DNA of 64,000 nt from Prevotellaceae bacterium UBA3627 (GTDB lineage: Bacteria; Bacteroidota; Bacteroidia; Bacteroidales; Bacteroidaceae), in assembly GCA_002373375.1 (NCBI GenBank), contig DFLE01000051.1, positions 30,291-94,290 on the forward strand, in the 5' to 3' direction. A program made the position numbers and the translations under genes. Position 1 is the first letter of the stretch. Every line of letters begins with the position of its first letter. Of this stretch, positions 51,482-58,685 are shown in pieces. The notes beneath the pieces are model-generated. The model was not told where the DNA came from. It searched no databases and saw only the letters and a program-made list of their open reading frames with translations.

Positions 51482-52252
51482 TTACCGTACGGATGCTCTT
51501 GGCACCGGGGTGGTGTTGACGTTTGTGATTTTCTTTGCCTTCTCCCTGTATTCAGCCTGCGCCTTCTTCATCTGCGCTATGAAGTCTGGGTTGCCCTGCA
51601 GCGCGCAGAAACCAATGCTGGCTACGGCACGGCTTATGTCAACGTCGCTCTGCCAGTGTGCTCCTACTATCACTCGGCTGTCACAATAATCCCATCCGCG
51701 TTTGAATATCTCAGTGGCGCGCTCTGGCGCTATCTGTGCGAGAACCAGTGATATGCACCAGCCACGCAGACTGTGGCCGGATGGAAAACTCCCCTCTCCG
51801 CGCAGGTCATTCTCCTCGTGCGACGGCATAGAGTCGTCAAAGCGCTCAAAGGGACGCTGGCGGCCATAGTGAGCCTTAGGCTCCTTGCGCATAGGGTCTG
51901 TGGTGGCAAGACTCGCTTCCATCAGTTTCCATATCTCGGGAGTGTTCTCCGGGTTTATCTCCAGTCCGAAGGCATCCTTCCACTGCAAGAACAACTTCTC
52001 GTGGTCAAACCATTCAGCGTCAGCTATTGCCTGTGCCAAGCGCACGGAGTCCTGTCGTTGCTGTTTGCCCCAACTGTAACGCACTATGTCGTTGGCAAAC
52101 TCGGGACTGTCAAAAGACGGTGGCGCTGGCATTATGTCAACGAGTCTCGGCAGTTCTTTAAGTTCGATGTATGGCTGCGTGGTGTCTTTCTGTGCAGAGA
52201 TGCTTACCATTGCTGTGACAGTCACTATCGCCGTAAGGAATATCTTTTTCAT
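51482..52252 (-). CDS. PAP2-family (class A) acid phosphatase, secreted
   Basis: 256 residues. Signal peptide (MKKIFLTAIVTVTAMVSISA). The three phosphatase motifs are present: K-x6-RP in KAHYGRQRPF, PSGHS in GSFPSGHSLRG, and SRVIVGAHWQSDVD. This is the PhoN-like soluble branch, which removes phosphate from small esters in the periplasm. It stands 79 bp upstream of the NRPS on the same strand and may share its transcript; a link in function is not evident. A -7 box TACCTTTAC is at 52291-52299. Confidence 0.93.
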   Translation of the reverse strand: MKKIFLTAIVTVTAMVSISAQKDTTQPYIELKELPRLVDIMPAPPSFDSPEFANDIVRYSWGKQQRQDSVRLAQAIADAEWFDHEKLFLQWKDAFGLEINPENTPEIWKLMEASLATTDPMRKEPKAHYGRQRPFERFDDSMPSHEENDLRGEGSFPSGHSLRGWCISLVLAQIAPERATEIFKRGWDYCDSRVIVGAHWQSDVDISRAVASIGFCALQGNPDFIAQMKKAQAEYREKAKKITNVNTTPVPRASVR

Positions 52253-52290
52253 GATACTTGGTTTGTTTTTGTCTGTTTGATTTTATTTCT

Positions 52291-52299
52291 GTAAAGGTA
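52291..52299 (-). promoter_or_regulatory. Possible -7 box for the PAP2 phosphatase (and NRPS)
   Basis: TACCTTTAC on the minus strand, about 40 bp before the start. No matching -33 TTG is seen. Confidence 0.4.
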
Positions 52300-52405
52300 C
52301 ATATTTTTCTTGTGTAATAGGGCTTTCTCGTGTTAAAACTTCTTAAAGCACAGGCAGAGTAGGAGACTTGGCGGGTGCTTAAAGGTCGGGATTAAGTGAA
52401 TAATA

Positions 52406-52437
52406 CTTGTGCGTTTCAAATAAAATATGTAAATTTG
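52406..52437 (+). promoter_or_regulatory. Promoter of the O-methyltransferase gene
   Basis: TTG at 52406-52408, a 20 bp spacer, TAAATTTGC at 52429-52437. The start codon is 240 bp away; the leader is almost wholly a family C' repeat. Confidence 0.65.
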
Positions 52438-52445
52438 CTGATGTA

Positions 52446-52660
52446 TTAATAGTAAAGGAACTCAACTTTCTGAAGTAGTCAAGTAGACAGTAGTTAAGTA
52501 GTTTTGAGACAAGCTCAAGCATAAATGAAGACAATACAGAATACCTCAGCATGAGCCTCGGTTCGTCAATAAACAGCAAATAGCCAGGGTAATGTCTTAA
52601 CTCCTTTACTTCTTTACTCCTGAAGACTAAGAAGTTGAGTACAAGCGAAACTTAAATAAA
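52446..52660. repeat. Family C' repeat in the leader of the O-methyltransferase
   Basis: Reverse complement of 22196-22385, with about 27 extra bases (catttatgcttgagcttgtc) that also occur in the repeat block at 54739-54762. So the extra piece is a module shared with family E. Confidence 0.85.
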
Positions 52661-52677
52661 GGAAATATAGAGTAGCA

Positions 52678-53361
52678 ATGGCTAAGAGCAAGACACAAGA
52701 CCCCAATCATACCACGCTTGACGGCGAGCATCTGCTTGACGAGTATGTGCTGGCGCACAGCGACGCCGAACCTGAATATCTCTACCGTCTGTGGCGTGAC
52801 ACCAATGTGAGGCTGCTTCATGGTAGGATGGCGTCGGGCCGCCTGCAGGGTCGCCTGTTGAAGATGATGGTGCGTATGATACGTCCGCAGAGGGTGATAG
52901 AGGTCGGCACGTTCTCGGGTTACTCTGCCCTGTGTATGGCTGAGGGACTGGCGGCTAACGGCAGCGGCCATCTGTTTACCTATGAGATTAACGACGAGCA
53001 AGAGCCGTTCACGCGTCCGTGGATAGAAAACTCGCCATGGGCTGACTATGTGACTTTCCTTATAGGCGATGCAGGGACGGAGGCTGCAGGACTGGGCGAG
53101 AGTTTTGACATGGCTTTCCTTGACGGCGACAAGCGTACGTATGTGGAGACCTACGAGGCACTGCTGCCGCTGATGAATCCAGGGGCGTTCATCCTGGCAG
53201 ACAATACGTTGTGGGACGGCCATGTGATAGACCCTGACTATGAGCGCGACCAACAGACGGCGGGCATAAGGCACTTCAATGACCATGTGGCGCATGACGA
53301 CCGGGTGACCAGGGTGATGCTGCCGCTGCGTGACGGACTGACGATTATCAGGAAGGGATAA
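52678..53361 (+). CDS. Caffeoyl-CoA O-methyltransferase-type SAM methyltransferase
   Basis: 227 residues. Motif I VIEVGTFSGYSAL, the metal-binding FLDGDKRTYVETYE, and LADNTLWDGHV are the signatures of cation-dependent catechol-type O-methyltransferases. Many bacterial members have unknown substrates. The gene stands alone between repeat-filled gaps. A diphenol or catechol intermediate from an aryl-polyene-like pathway is one conceivable substrate, but there is no positional support for that. Confidence 0.92.
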   Translation: MAKSKTQDPNHTTLDGEHLLDEYVLAHSDAEPEYLYRLWRDTNVRLLHGRMASGRLQGRLLKMMVRMIRPQRVIEVGTFSGYSALCMAEGLAANGSGHLFTYEINDEQEPFTRPWIENSPWADYVTFLIGDAGTEAAGLGESFDMAFLDGDKRTYVETYEALLPLMNPGAFILADNTLWDGHVIDPDYERDQQTAGIRHFNDHVAHDDRVTRVMLPLRDGLTIIRKG

Positions 53362-53453
53362 GGTGACTGCCGTTTACACGGAGTGAGAACGACCACAGAT
53401 TACGTGGATTTAACAGATTAGAAGGTAGCAACGGATGGGATGGATTATGCTTG

Positions 53454-53632
53454 ACAACGGATTTTATTTGACAACGGATTTTATCTGACAACGGATTTTA
53501 TCTGACAACGGATTAAGACGGATTAAACGGATTTCACTGATTATAATTGACTGAGATGAATCTCACGAATTACTAATCCTTATAATTCTTAAAATAATTC
53601 GTAAAATCCGTTTAATCCGTCTTAATCCGTTG
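53454..53632. repeat. Family F repeat: direct caacggatttta units and a 29 bp inverted repeat
   Basis: Three direct copies of tgacaacggattttat, then a perfect 29 bp inverted repeat (53506-53534 with 53604-53632), arms made of three ggatta words in three 10 bp steps. A related smaller inverted repeat is at 58562-58650. It can form a large hairpin in the gap before tatA. Confidence 0.85.
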
Positions 53633-53733
53633 TTGGAATACCCGTCATAGACAGTTGTCGTGAAAGATATTAGAGAAAATTGAATAAGGAATAAAGAATA
53701 ATGATTAAAGAGTAAAGAATAAGGAGTAAAAAA

Positions 53734-53919
53734 ATGTTCGGATTAGGTTCACAAGAGATTTTGCTGATAGCACTGGTGGTGCTGTTGCTTTTTGGCGGTA
53801 AGAAGATACCGGAGTTGATGCACGGTCTGGGCCGTGGAGTAAAGAGTTTCAGAGAGGGAATGAAGGAAGAGGGACCGGCAACTGAGAGCGAGAAGAGCGA
53901 GGAACCGAAGGATGAGTGA
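53734..53919 (+). CDS. tatA: Sec-independent translocase subunit TatA/E
   Basis: 61 residues. One N-terminal helix (EILLIALVVLLLFGGKKIPE) with the F-G hinge, then an amphipathic helix LMHGLGRGVKSFREGMKEE and an acidic tail. It builds the variable pore of the twin-arginine translocase in the inner membrane. It overlaps tatC by 8 bp. No tatB is present, as usual for Bacteroidetes minimal systems. Confidence 0.95.
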   Translation: MFGLGSQEILLIALVVLLLFGGKKIPELMHGLGRGVKSFREGMKEEGPATESEKSEEPKDE

Positions 53920-54667
53920 TGAGATGACATTCTGGGATCATCTTGAAGCATTGCGCATGACGCTGCTGCGTATAGGTGCAGTGGTGGTTGTGGTGTCCAT
54001 CGTGGTGTTTGCTATGAAGGATACCCTCTTTGCGGTGATGCTTGCCCCGTGCACCTCAGACTTCCTTACCTACCGTGTGGTGGGAGCAGAGCCCTTCGCG
54101 TTACATCTGATGAATACCGGACTGACAGAACAGTTCTTCATACACGTCCGCACGGCGTTGTGTGTGGGACTGCTCGTGGCATCCCCCTGGGTGTTGCTTG
54201 AGGTGTTCCGCTTCGTGTCGCCGGCGTTGCATGCCGGTGAGCGCGGTAATGTGATACGGCTGACGGCTTTCGGGTATGTGATGTTTGTCGTCGGTGTGCT
54301 GGTAAGCTATTTTGTCATCTTCCCCCTCACGGTACGTTTCCTCGGCACTTATCAGGTAAGTGAGCAGGTGGACAACATGCTGACGCTGCAGTCGTATATT
54401 GACACGATGCTCAGCCTTACGCTGATGATGGGAGTGGTGTTTGAGTTGCCTGTGGTGTGTGCCCTGCTCTCGCGTATGGGACTGATAGACCGGCAGATGA
54501 TGAGAGCCTTGCGTCGCCATGCTCTGGTGGCAGTGCTTGTGGTGTCAGCGATTATAACGCCTACGGGCGACGCTGTTACGCTGCTTGTGGTGGCCATGCC
54601 GGTGTACCTGTTGTATGAGGGTAGTATATTGGTGGTGAGAGACGGAAGTAGAGGGGGCAGGAGTTAG
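53912..54667 (+). CDS. tatC: Sec-independent translocase subunit TatC
   Basis: 251 residues, with the family start MTFWDHLEALRMTLLRI, six hydrophobic segments and the conserved E in MGVVFELPVVCALLSRMG. TatC binds the twin-arginine signal peptide. Coupled to tatA. The next two genes both carry S-R-R-x-F motifs, so they are probable clients. Confidence 0.95.
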   Translation: MSDEMTFWDHLEALRMTLLRIGAVVVVVSIVVFAMKDTLFAVMLAPCTSDFLTYRVVGAEPFALHLMNTGLTEQFFIHVRTALCVGLLVASPWVLLEVFRFVSPALHAGERGNVIRLTAFGYVMFVVGVLVSYFVIFPLTVRFLGTYQVSEQVDNMLTLQSYIDTMLSLTLMMGVVFELPVVCALLSRMGLIDRQMMRALRRHALVAVLVVSAIITPTGDAVTLLVVAMPVYLLYEGSILVVRDGSRGGRS

Positions 54668-55195
54668 GAGTTAAGGAGTTAAGAAGTTAAGTAGTTAAGA
54701 CAAATGTGTTGCAACTTTATAAAGAGAGAACGTATTGTCTTCATTTATGCTTGAGTTTGTGTCAAAACTACCGCCTCCCCCAAATGTCTTAACTCCTGAC
54801 TCCTTAACTCCTGAGAATTGCAGCCTCCTTAGCTGCCGCCTCCCCCAAATGTCTTAACTCCTTAACTCCTGACTCCTTAACTTCTGAGAGTTACAGCCTC
54901 CTTAGCTGCCGACTCCCCCAAATGTCTTAACTCCTGACTCCTTAACTCCTGACTCCTTAACTCCTGAGAGTTACAGCCTCCTTAGCTGCCGTCTCCCCCA
55001 AATGTCTTAACTCCTTAACTCCTGACTCCTTAACTCCTGAGAATTACAGCCTCCTTAGCTACCGACTCCCCCAAATGTCTTAACTCCTTAACTCCTTAAC
55101 TCCTGACTCCTTAACTCCTGAGAATTGCAGCCTCCTTAGCTGCCGACTCCCCCAAATGTCTTAACTCCTTAACTCCTTAACTTCTGACTCCTAAA
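54668..55195. repeat. Family E tandem array (about six 65-81 bp units)
   Basis: Units of the form agctgccgactcccccaaat, gtcttaactccttaac, tcctgactcctt, gagaattacagcct. The marker agctgccg (or agctaccg) occurs at 54831, 54904, 54984, 55057 and 55138, spaced 73, 80, 73 and 81 bp; the difference is one extra ttaactcc word. The block starts with the complementary ggagttaaggagttaag. It fills the whole gap from tatC to the iron-sulfur protein. Confidence 0.9.
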
Positions 55196-55206
55196 ATAAA
55201 AAAAAT

Positions 55207-56688
55207 ATGCTGAGAAAAATAAGAATAGTACTTGCCGTGGTGATGTTTGTGGGAATAACGCTGTTGCTCCTTGACTTCAGCGGTACCATGAGTCACTATG
55301 TTGGCTGGATGCCCCGTGTGCAACTGCTTGAGGCGGTGCTGGCACTGAATGTGGTGGTTGTTGCGGTGTTGGCTGTGCTGACGCTCGTCTTCGGCCGTAT
55401 GTATTGTTCGGTGGTGTGTCCGCTCGGTGTGATGCAGGACATCATAGCGTGGGTGGGCAGGCGCGTGTCAAAGCGCCGTTATTCTTACTCCAAGGAGTTG
55501 AGATGGCTGCGCTATCCGGTGCTGGCGCTCTTTGTGCTGGCGGCATTGCTGGGTATAGGCAGTGTGGTGCAGTTGCTCGCCCCTTACTCAGCCTATGGGC
55601 GTATAGCCGCCAACGTGCTTCAGCCGCTGTGGCAGACAGGAAACAATGTGCTGGCAGGCATCAGCGAGTATTATGACAGTTATATGTTCTACCATTCAGA
55701 GGTGTGGCTCAGGTCATTGGCATCGCTTGCCATAGCCCTGGTAACGCTTGTCGTCATCGGTGTGCTGGCATGGCGTGGCGGTCGCACATATTGCAACACG
55801 GTGTGTCCGGTGGGTACGGCATTGTCATTGCTCAGTAGGTTCTCGCTGTTCAAGGTACGTTTTGATGCGGAGAAGTGTCGTAACTGCTCCATGTGCTCCA
55901 AGCAGTGCAAGGCGGCATGTATAGACTATAAGAACCACAGCGTTGACGCTTCGCGTTGCGTGACGTGTGGCGACTGTCTTGAGGCGTGCCGCTTCGGGGC
56001 GTTGAAATATTCATTGCCTAAGGGTAAGGAGAAGAAAGAGGAGAAGCCGGCTGAAGCCCCTGACAGTTCGCGCCGAGCCTTCATGCTCGGTACGGCAGCC
56101 CTTGTCACTACAGCTATGGCACAGGAGGCGAAGAAGACTGACGGCGGACTGGCGGAGCTGGAGGACAAGGCATTGCCCGTCAGGCAGACACCGCTGACAC
56201 CGCCGGGCTCCCTCTCGGCAAGTAATATGGCTCGCCGTTGCACGGGATGCCAGTTGTGCGTGACGGAGTGCCCTAACCAGGTGCTGCGTCCACAGACCGA
56301 CCTGCTTCATCTTATGCAGCCCACCATGCAGTTTGAGCGCGGCTACTGCCGTCCGGAGTGTAACCACTGTTCTGAGGTGTGTCCTGCCGGAGCCATCAAG
56401 CCCATAAGTCATGAGGCGAAAGCCTCTACACAGATAGGCCACGCTGTGTGGATAAAGAAGAACTGTCTCCCGGCTATAGACGGCACCTCCTGCGGCAACT
56501 GTGCACGCCACTGTCCTGTTGAGGCTATAGAGATGGTGCCGCTCAACGCCGATGATGACACTTCACCCATGGTGCCAGCGGTCAACGAGGCACGTTGCAT
56601 AGGCTGCGGAGCATGTGAGTATCTTTGTCCGGCACGACCCTTCTCTGCTATCTATGTGGAGGGTCATGAGGTGCATAAGGAAGTTTGA
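55207..56688 (+). CDS. Membrane iron-sulfur protein (NapH/NosR-like) with an internal twin-arginine motif
   Basis: 493 residues. The N-terminal half has about four membrane helices (5-24, 43-63, 98-118, 168-190) and the paired cytoplasmic motifs CSVVCPLG and CNTVCPVG, as in NapH/NosR-type proteins. Then ferredoxin cysteines CRNCSMCSKQC and CVTCGDCLEAC, a middle twin-arginine signal SSRRAFMLGTAALVTTAMA, and four more cysteine groups (CTGCQLCVTEC, CRPECNHCSEVC, CGNCARHC, CIGCGACEYLC). I infer electron flow from the membrane to a periplasmic ferredoxin part that needs the Tat system next door. The partner reductase may be the next gene. Confidence 0.9.
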   Translation: MLRKIRIVLAVVMFVGITLLLLDFSGTMSHYVGWMPRVQLLEAVLALNVVVVAVLAVLTLVFGRMYCSVVCPLGVMQDIIAWVGRRVSKRRYSYSKELRWLRYPVLALFVLAALLGIGSVVQLLAPYSAYGRIAANVLQPLWQTGNNVLAGISEYYDSYMFYHSEVWLRSLASLAIALVTLVVIGVLAWRGGRTYCNTVCPVGTALSLLSRFSLFKVRFDAEKCRNCSMCSKQCKAACIDYKNHSVDASRCVTCGDCLEACRFGALKYSLPKGKEKKEEKPAEAPDSSRRAFMLGTAALVTTAMAQEAKKTDGGLAELEDKALPVRQTPLTPPGSLSASNMARRCTGCQLCVTECPNQVLRPQTDLLHLMQPTMQFERGYCRPECNHCSEVCPAGAIKPISHEAKASTQIGHAVWIKKNCLPAIDGTSCGNCARHCPVEAIEMVPLNADDDTSPMVPAVNEARCIGCGACEYLCPARPFSAIYVEGHEVHKEV

Positions 56689-56691
56689 CAA

Positions 56692-56830
56692 AATGAAAGC
56701 ATAGCTTTTACACTGTGAAAGCATAGCTTTTACGGCGTCATTCGATAGCTTTCACACCCTAAAAGCATAGCTTTTACGATGGAGGGTGATAATTAACAAT
56801 CGTTAAGAATTGGCGTTTATAAAAATATCG
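56692..56830. repeat. Family D repeat, reverse orientation
   Basis: Reverse complement of 34105-34235. Palindromic AAAGCATAGCTTT units flank cgtcattcgatagctttcac, with ttaagaattggcgtttat at the far end. It lies between two genes that probably work together. Confidence 0.85.
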
Positions 56831-56875
56831 AAATAATTAGCAAGGTGTCACGATAATATAACTTTTTCTGACAAA

Positions 56876-58360
56876 ATGATATTTAGAAAAAGCAGACATA
56901 CAGAGCAGCAGAATGACCGTGAAAAGAGTAGCGGCATATCGCGCAGGAAGTTCCTGAAAATGATGGGTGGAGGTGCACTGACAACCGCCGCCGTCATGAC
57001 GGGATGTAAGAAGACCGAGCAGACGCGTGCCGCTGAGGAATACAAGAGTCAGGTGGAGCCGCCTAAGGGGAAGATGACCTACAGGGAGAACCCAAAGACG
57101 CATGAGAAGGTGTCTCTGCTGGGATATGGCATGATGCGCCTGCCTGTGGAGGGCGGCGGCGCGAGTGCCAGGGAGAGTGATGTGCCTATTGACCAGGAGC
57201 AGGTAAACAGGCTGGTGGATTATGCCATTGAGCATGGCGTGAATTACTTTGATACCAGTCCGGCATACTGTAAGGGCTTGTCAGAGCGAAGCACCGGCAT
57301 AGCGCTGAGCCGTCACAAGAGAAGCGAGTATTACGTGGCCACAAAGCTGTCAAACTTCAATGAGGAGACATGGGGCAGGGAGGCTTCCCTTGAGATGTAT
57401 CGTAACTCAATGAAGGAACTGCAGGTGGACTATATTGACTATTACCTGCTTCATGGCATCGGCATGGGAGGCATGGACAATCTGCACAGCAGGTACCTGA
57501 ACAACGGAGTGCTCGACTTCCTGCTGGAGGAGCGGCGCGCGGGGCGCATACGTAACCTCGGTTTCTCATACCACGGAGACATTGAGGTGTTTGACTATCT
57601 GCTGTCAATGCATGACAAGTATAAATGGGACTTCGTGCAGATAGAGCTGAACTATCTGGATTGGGACTATGCCGACGAGATAAACGAGCGTAACACTGAT
57701 GCCAGTTACCTGTATGCCGAGTTGGAGGACCGTGGCATACCGGCAGTTATAATGGAGCCGCTGCTGGGCGGCAGGCTCGCCAAGGTGCCGCAGTTCGTGG
57801 CGAAGGACTTGAAACGGCTTGCGCCTGAGCGCAGCGTGGCGTCATGGGCTTTCAGGTATGCCGGCACGCCTGAGGGAGTGCTTACGGTGCTGTCGGGCAT
57901 GACGTACATGGAGCACCTGAAGGACAACCTGTTGTCATACTGTCCGCTGACACCGCTCACGGAAAAGGAGATGGAGTACCTGCAGACGGAGGTGGCGGAG
58001 AAACTGATGGAGGTACACGCTATTCCCTGCAACGACTGCAAATACTGTATGCCGTGCCCGTATGGCATTGACATACCGGGGATATTCACGCACTATAACA
58101 AGTGCCGCAATGACGACACCCTGCCTTATTACAATGAAAAGGCCGGGGGAAAGGAGAGTACGGAGGAGAGGGAGCGTTATTTCCGCCTGCGCCGTAATTA
58201 CCTGATAGGCCTTGACCGCGCCGTGCCGCGCATGAGGCAGGCTGACCACTGTATAGGCTGTGGCAAGTGTGAGCCGCGTTGTCCGCAGAACATACGCATA
58301 CATGAGGAGATGCAGCGTATCAGTGAGTATGTGGAGCAGCTGAGGAGGAGAAATGGTTAG
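56876..58360 (+). CDS. Tat-exported aldo/keto reductase with C-terminal ferredoxin domain
   Basis: 494 residues. Twin-arginine signal SRRKFLKMMGGGALTTAAVM followed by TGC, so a Tat lipoprotein is likely. Aldo/keto reductase barrel at about 70-390: YFDTSPAYCKGLSE, ATKLS, YIDYYLLHG, NLGFSYHG. The catalytic lysine region is present as VATKLSN. C-terminal 4Fe-4S parts: CNDCKYCMPCPYGIDIPGIF and CIGCGKCEPRCPQNI. It probably takes electrons from the upstream iron-sulfur protein at the periplasmic side. The substrate is unknown. Confidence 0.93.
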   Translation: MIFRKSRHTEQQNDREKSSGISRRKFLKMMGGGALTTAAVMTGCKKTEQTRAAEEYKSQVEPPKGKMTYRENPKTHEKVSLLGYGMMRLPVEGGGASARESDVPIDQEQVNRLVDYAIEHGVNYFDTSPAYCKGLSERSTGIALSRHKRSEYYVATKLSNFNEETWGREASLEMYRNSMKELQVDYIDYYLLHGIGMGGMDNLHSRYLNNGVLDFLLEERRAGRIRNLGFSYHGDIEVFDYLLSMHDKYKWDFVQIELNYLDWDYADEINERNTDASYLYAELEDRGIPAVIMEPLLGGRLAKVPQFVAKDLKRLAPERSVASWAFRYAGTPEGVLTVLSGMTYMEHLKDNLLSYCPLTPLTEKEMEYLQTEVAEKLMEVHAIPCNDCKYCMPCPYGIDIPGIFTHYNKCRNDDTLPYYNEKAGGKESTEERERYFRLRRNYLIGLDRAVPRMRQADHCIGCGKCEPRCPQNIRIHEEMQRISEYVEQLRRRNG

Positions 58361-58685
58361 GAAATAACGTCAGTTCGACGAAAATACTACAAACTTAATA
58401 TTGTTATTTTATTGACGACAATTCTGACAATTCTTGACAATTATTTGAATATCGTAATCTAAAATTGTCCGAAATTGTTAATATTCTTGTCAAGTATTCA
58501 CTTTTTTATTAACATCGTTTGTTTTCATCGAATTCACGTTAAATAAGGAGGCAAATAAAACGAACAACGGATTTTACAAATTATACGTCTGTTATTGCTG
58601 TCTGTCAGCAGATTGACAATCCGTATAATCGGTAAAATCCGTTGTTTGTGATTTGTTCAGGTGTTATACTCCCCTGTTCTTATGC
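58361..58685. repeat. 325 bp AT-rich gap with a family F inverted repeat
   Basis: 58361-58560 is AT-rich with gacaattct/gacaattatt direct words and no gene I can support. At 58562-58650 arms aacaacggattttac and gtaaaatccgttgttt pair around about 55 bp that also contains cgtataat; the hairpin follows the LRR gene stop side and might end that transcript. Confidence 0.65.

Noticed and set aside
54664..55195. CRISPR-like array
   Set aside because: Units are directly adjacent and repetitive throughout; there are no unique spacers and no cas genes nearby.
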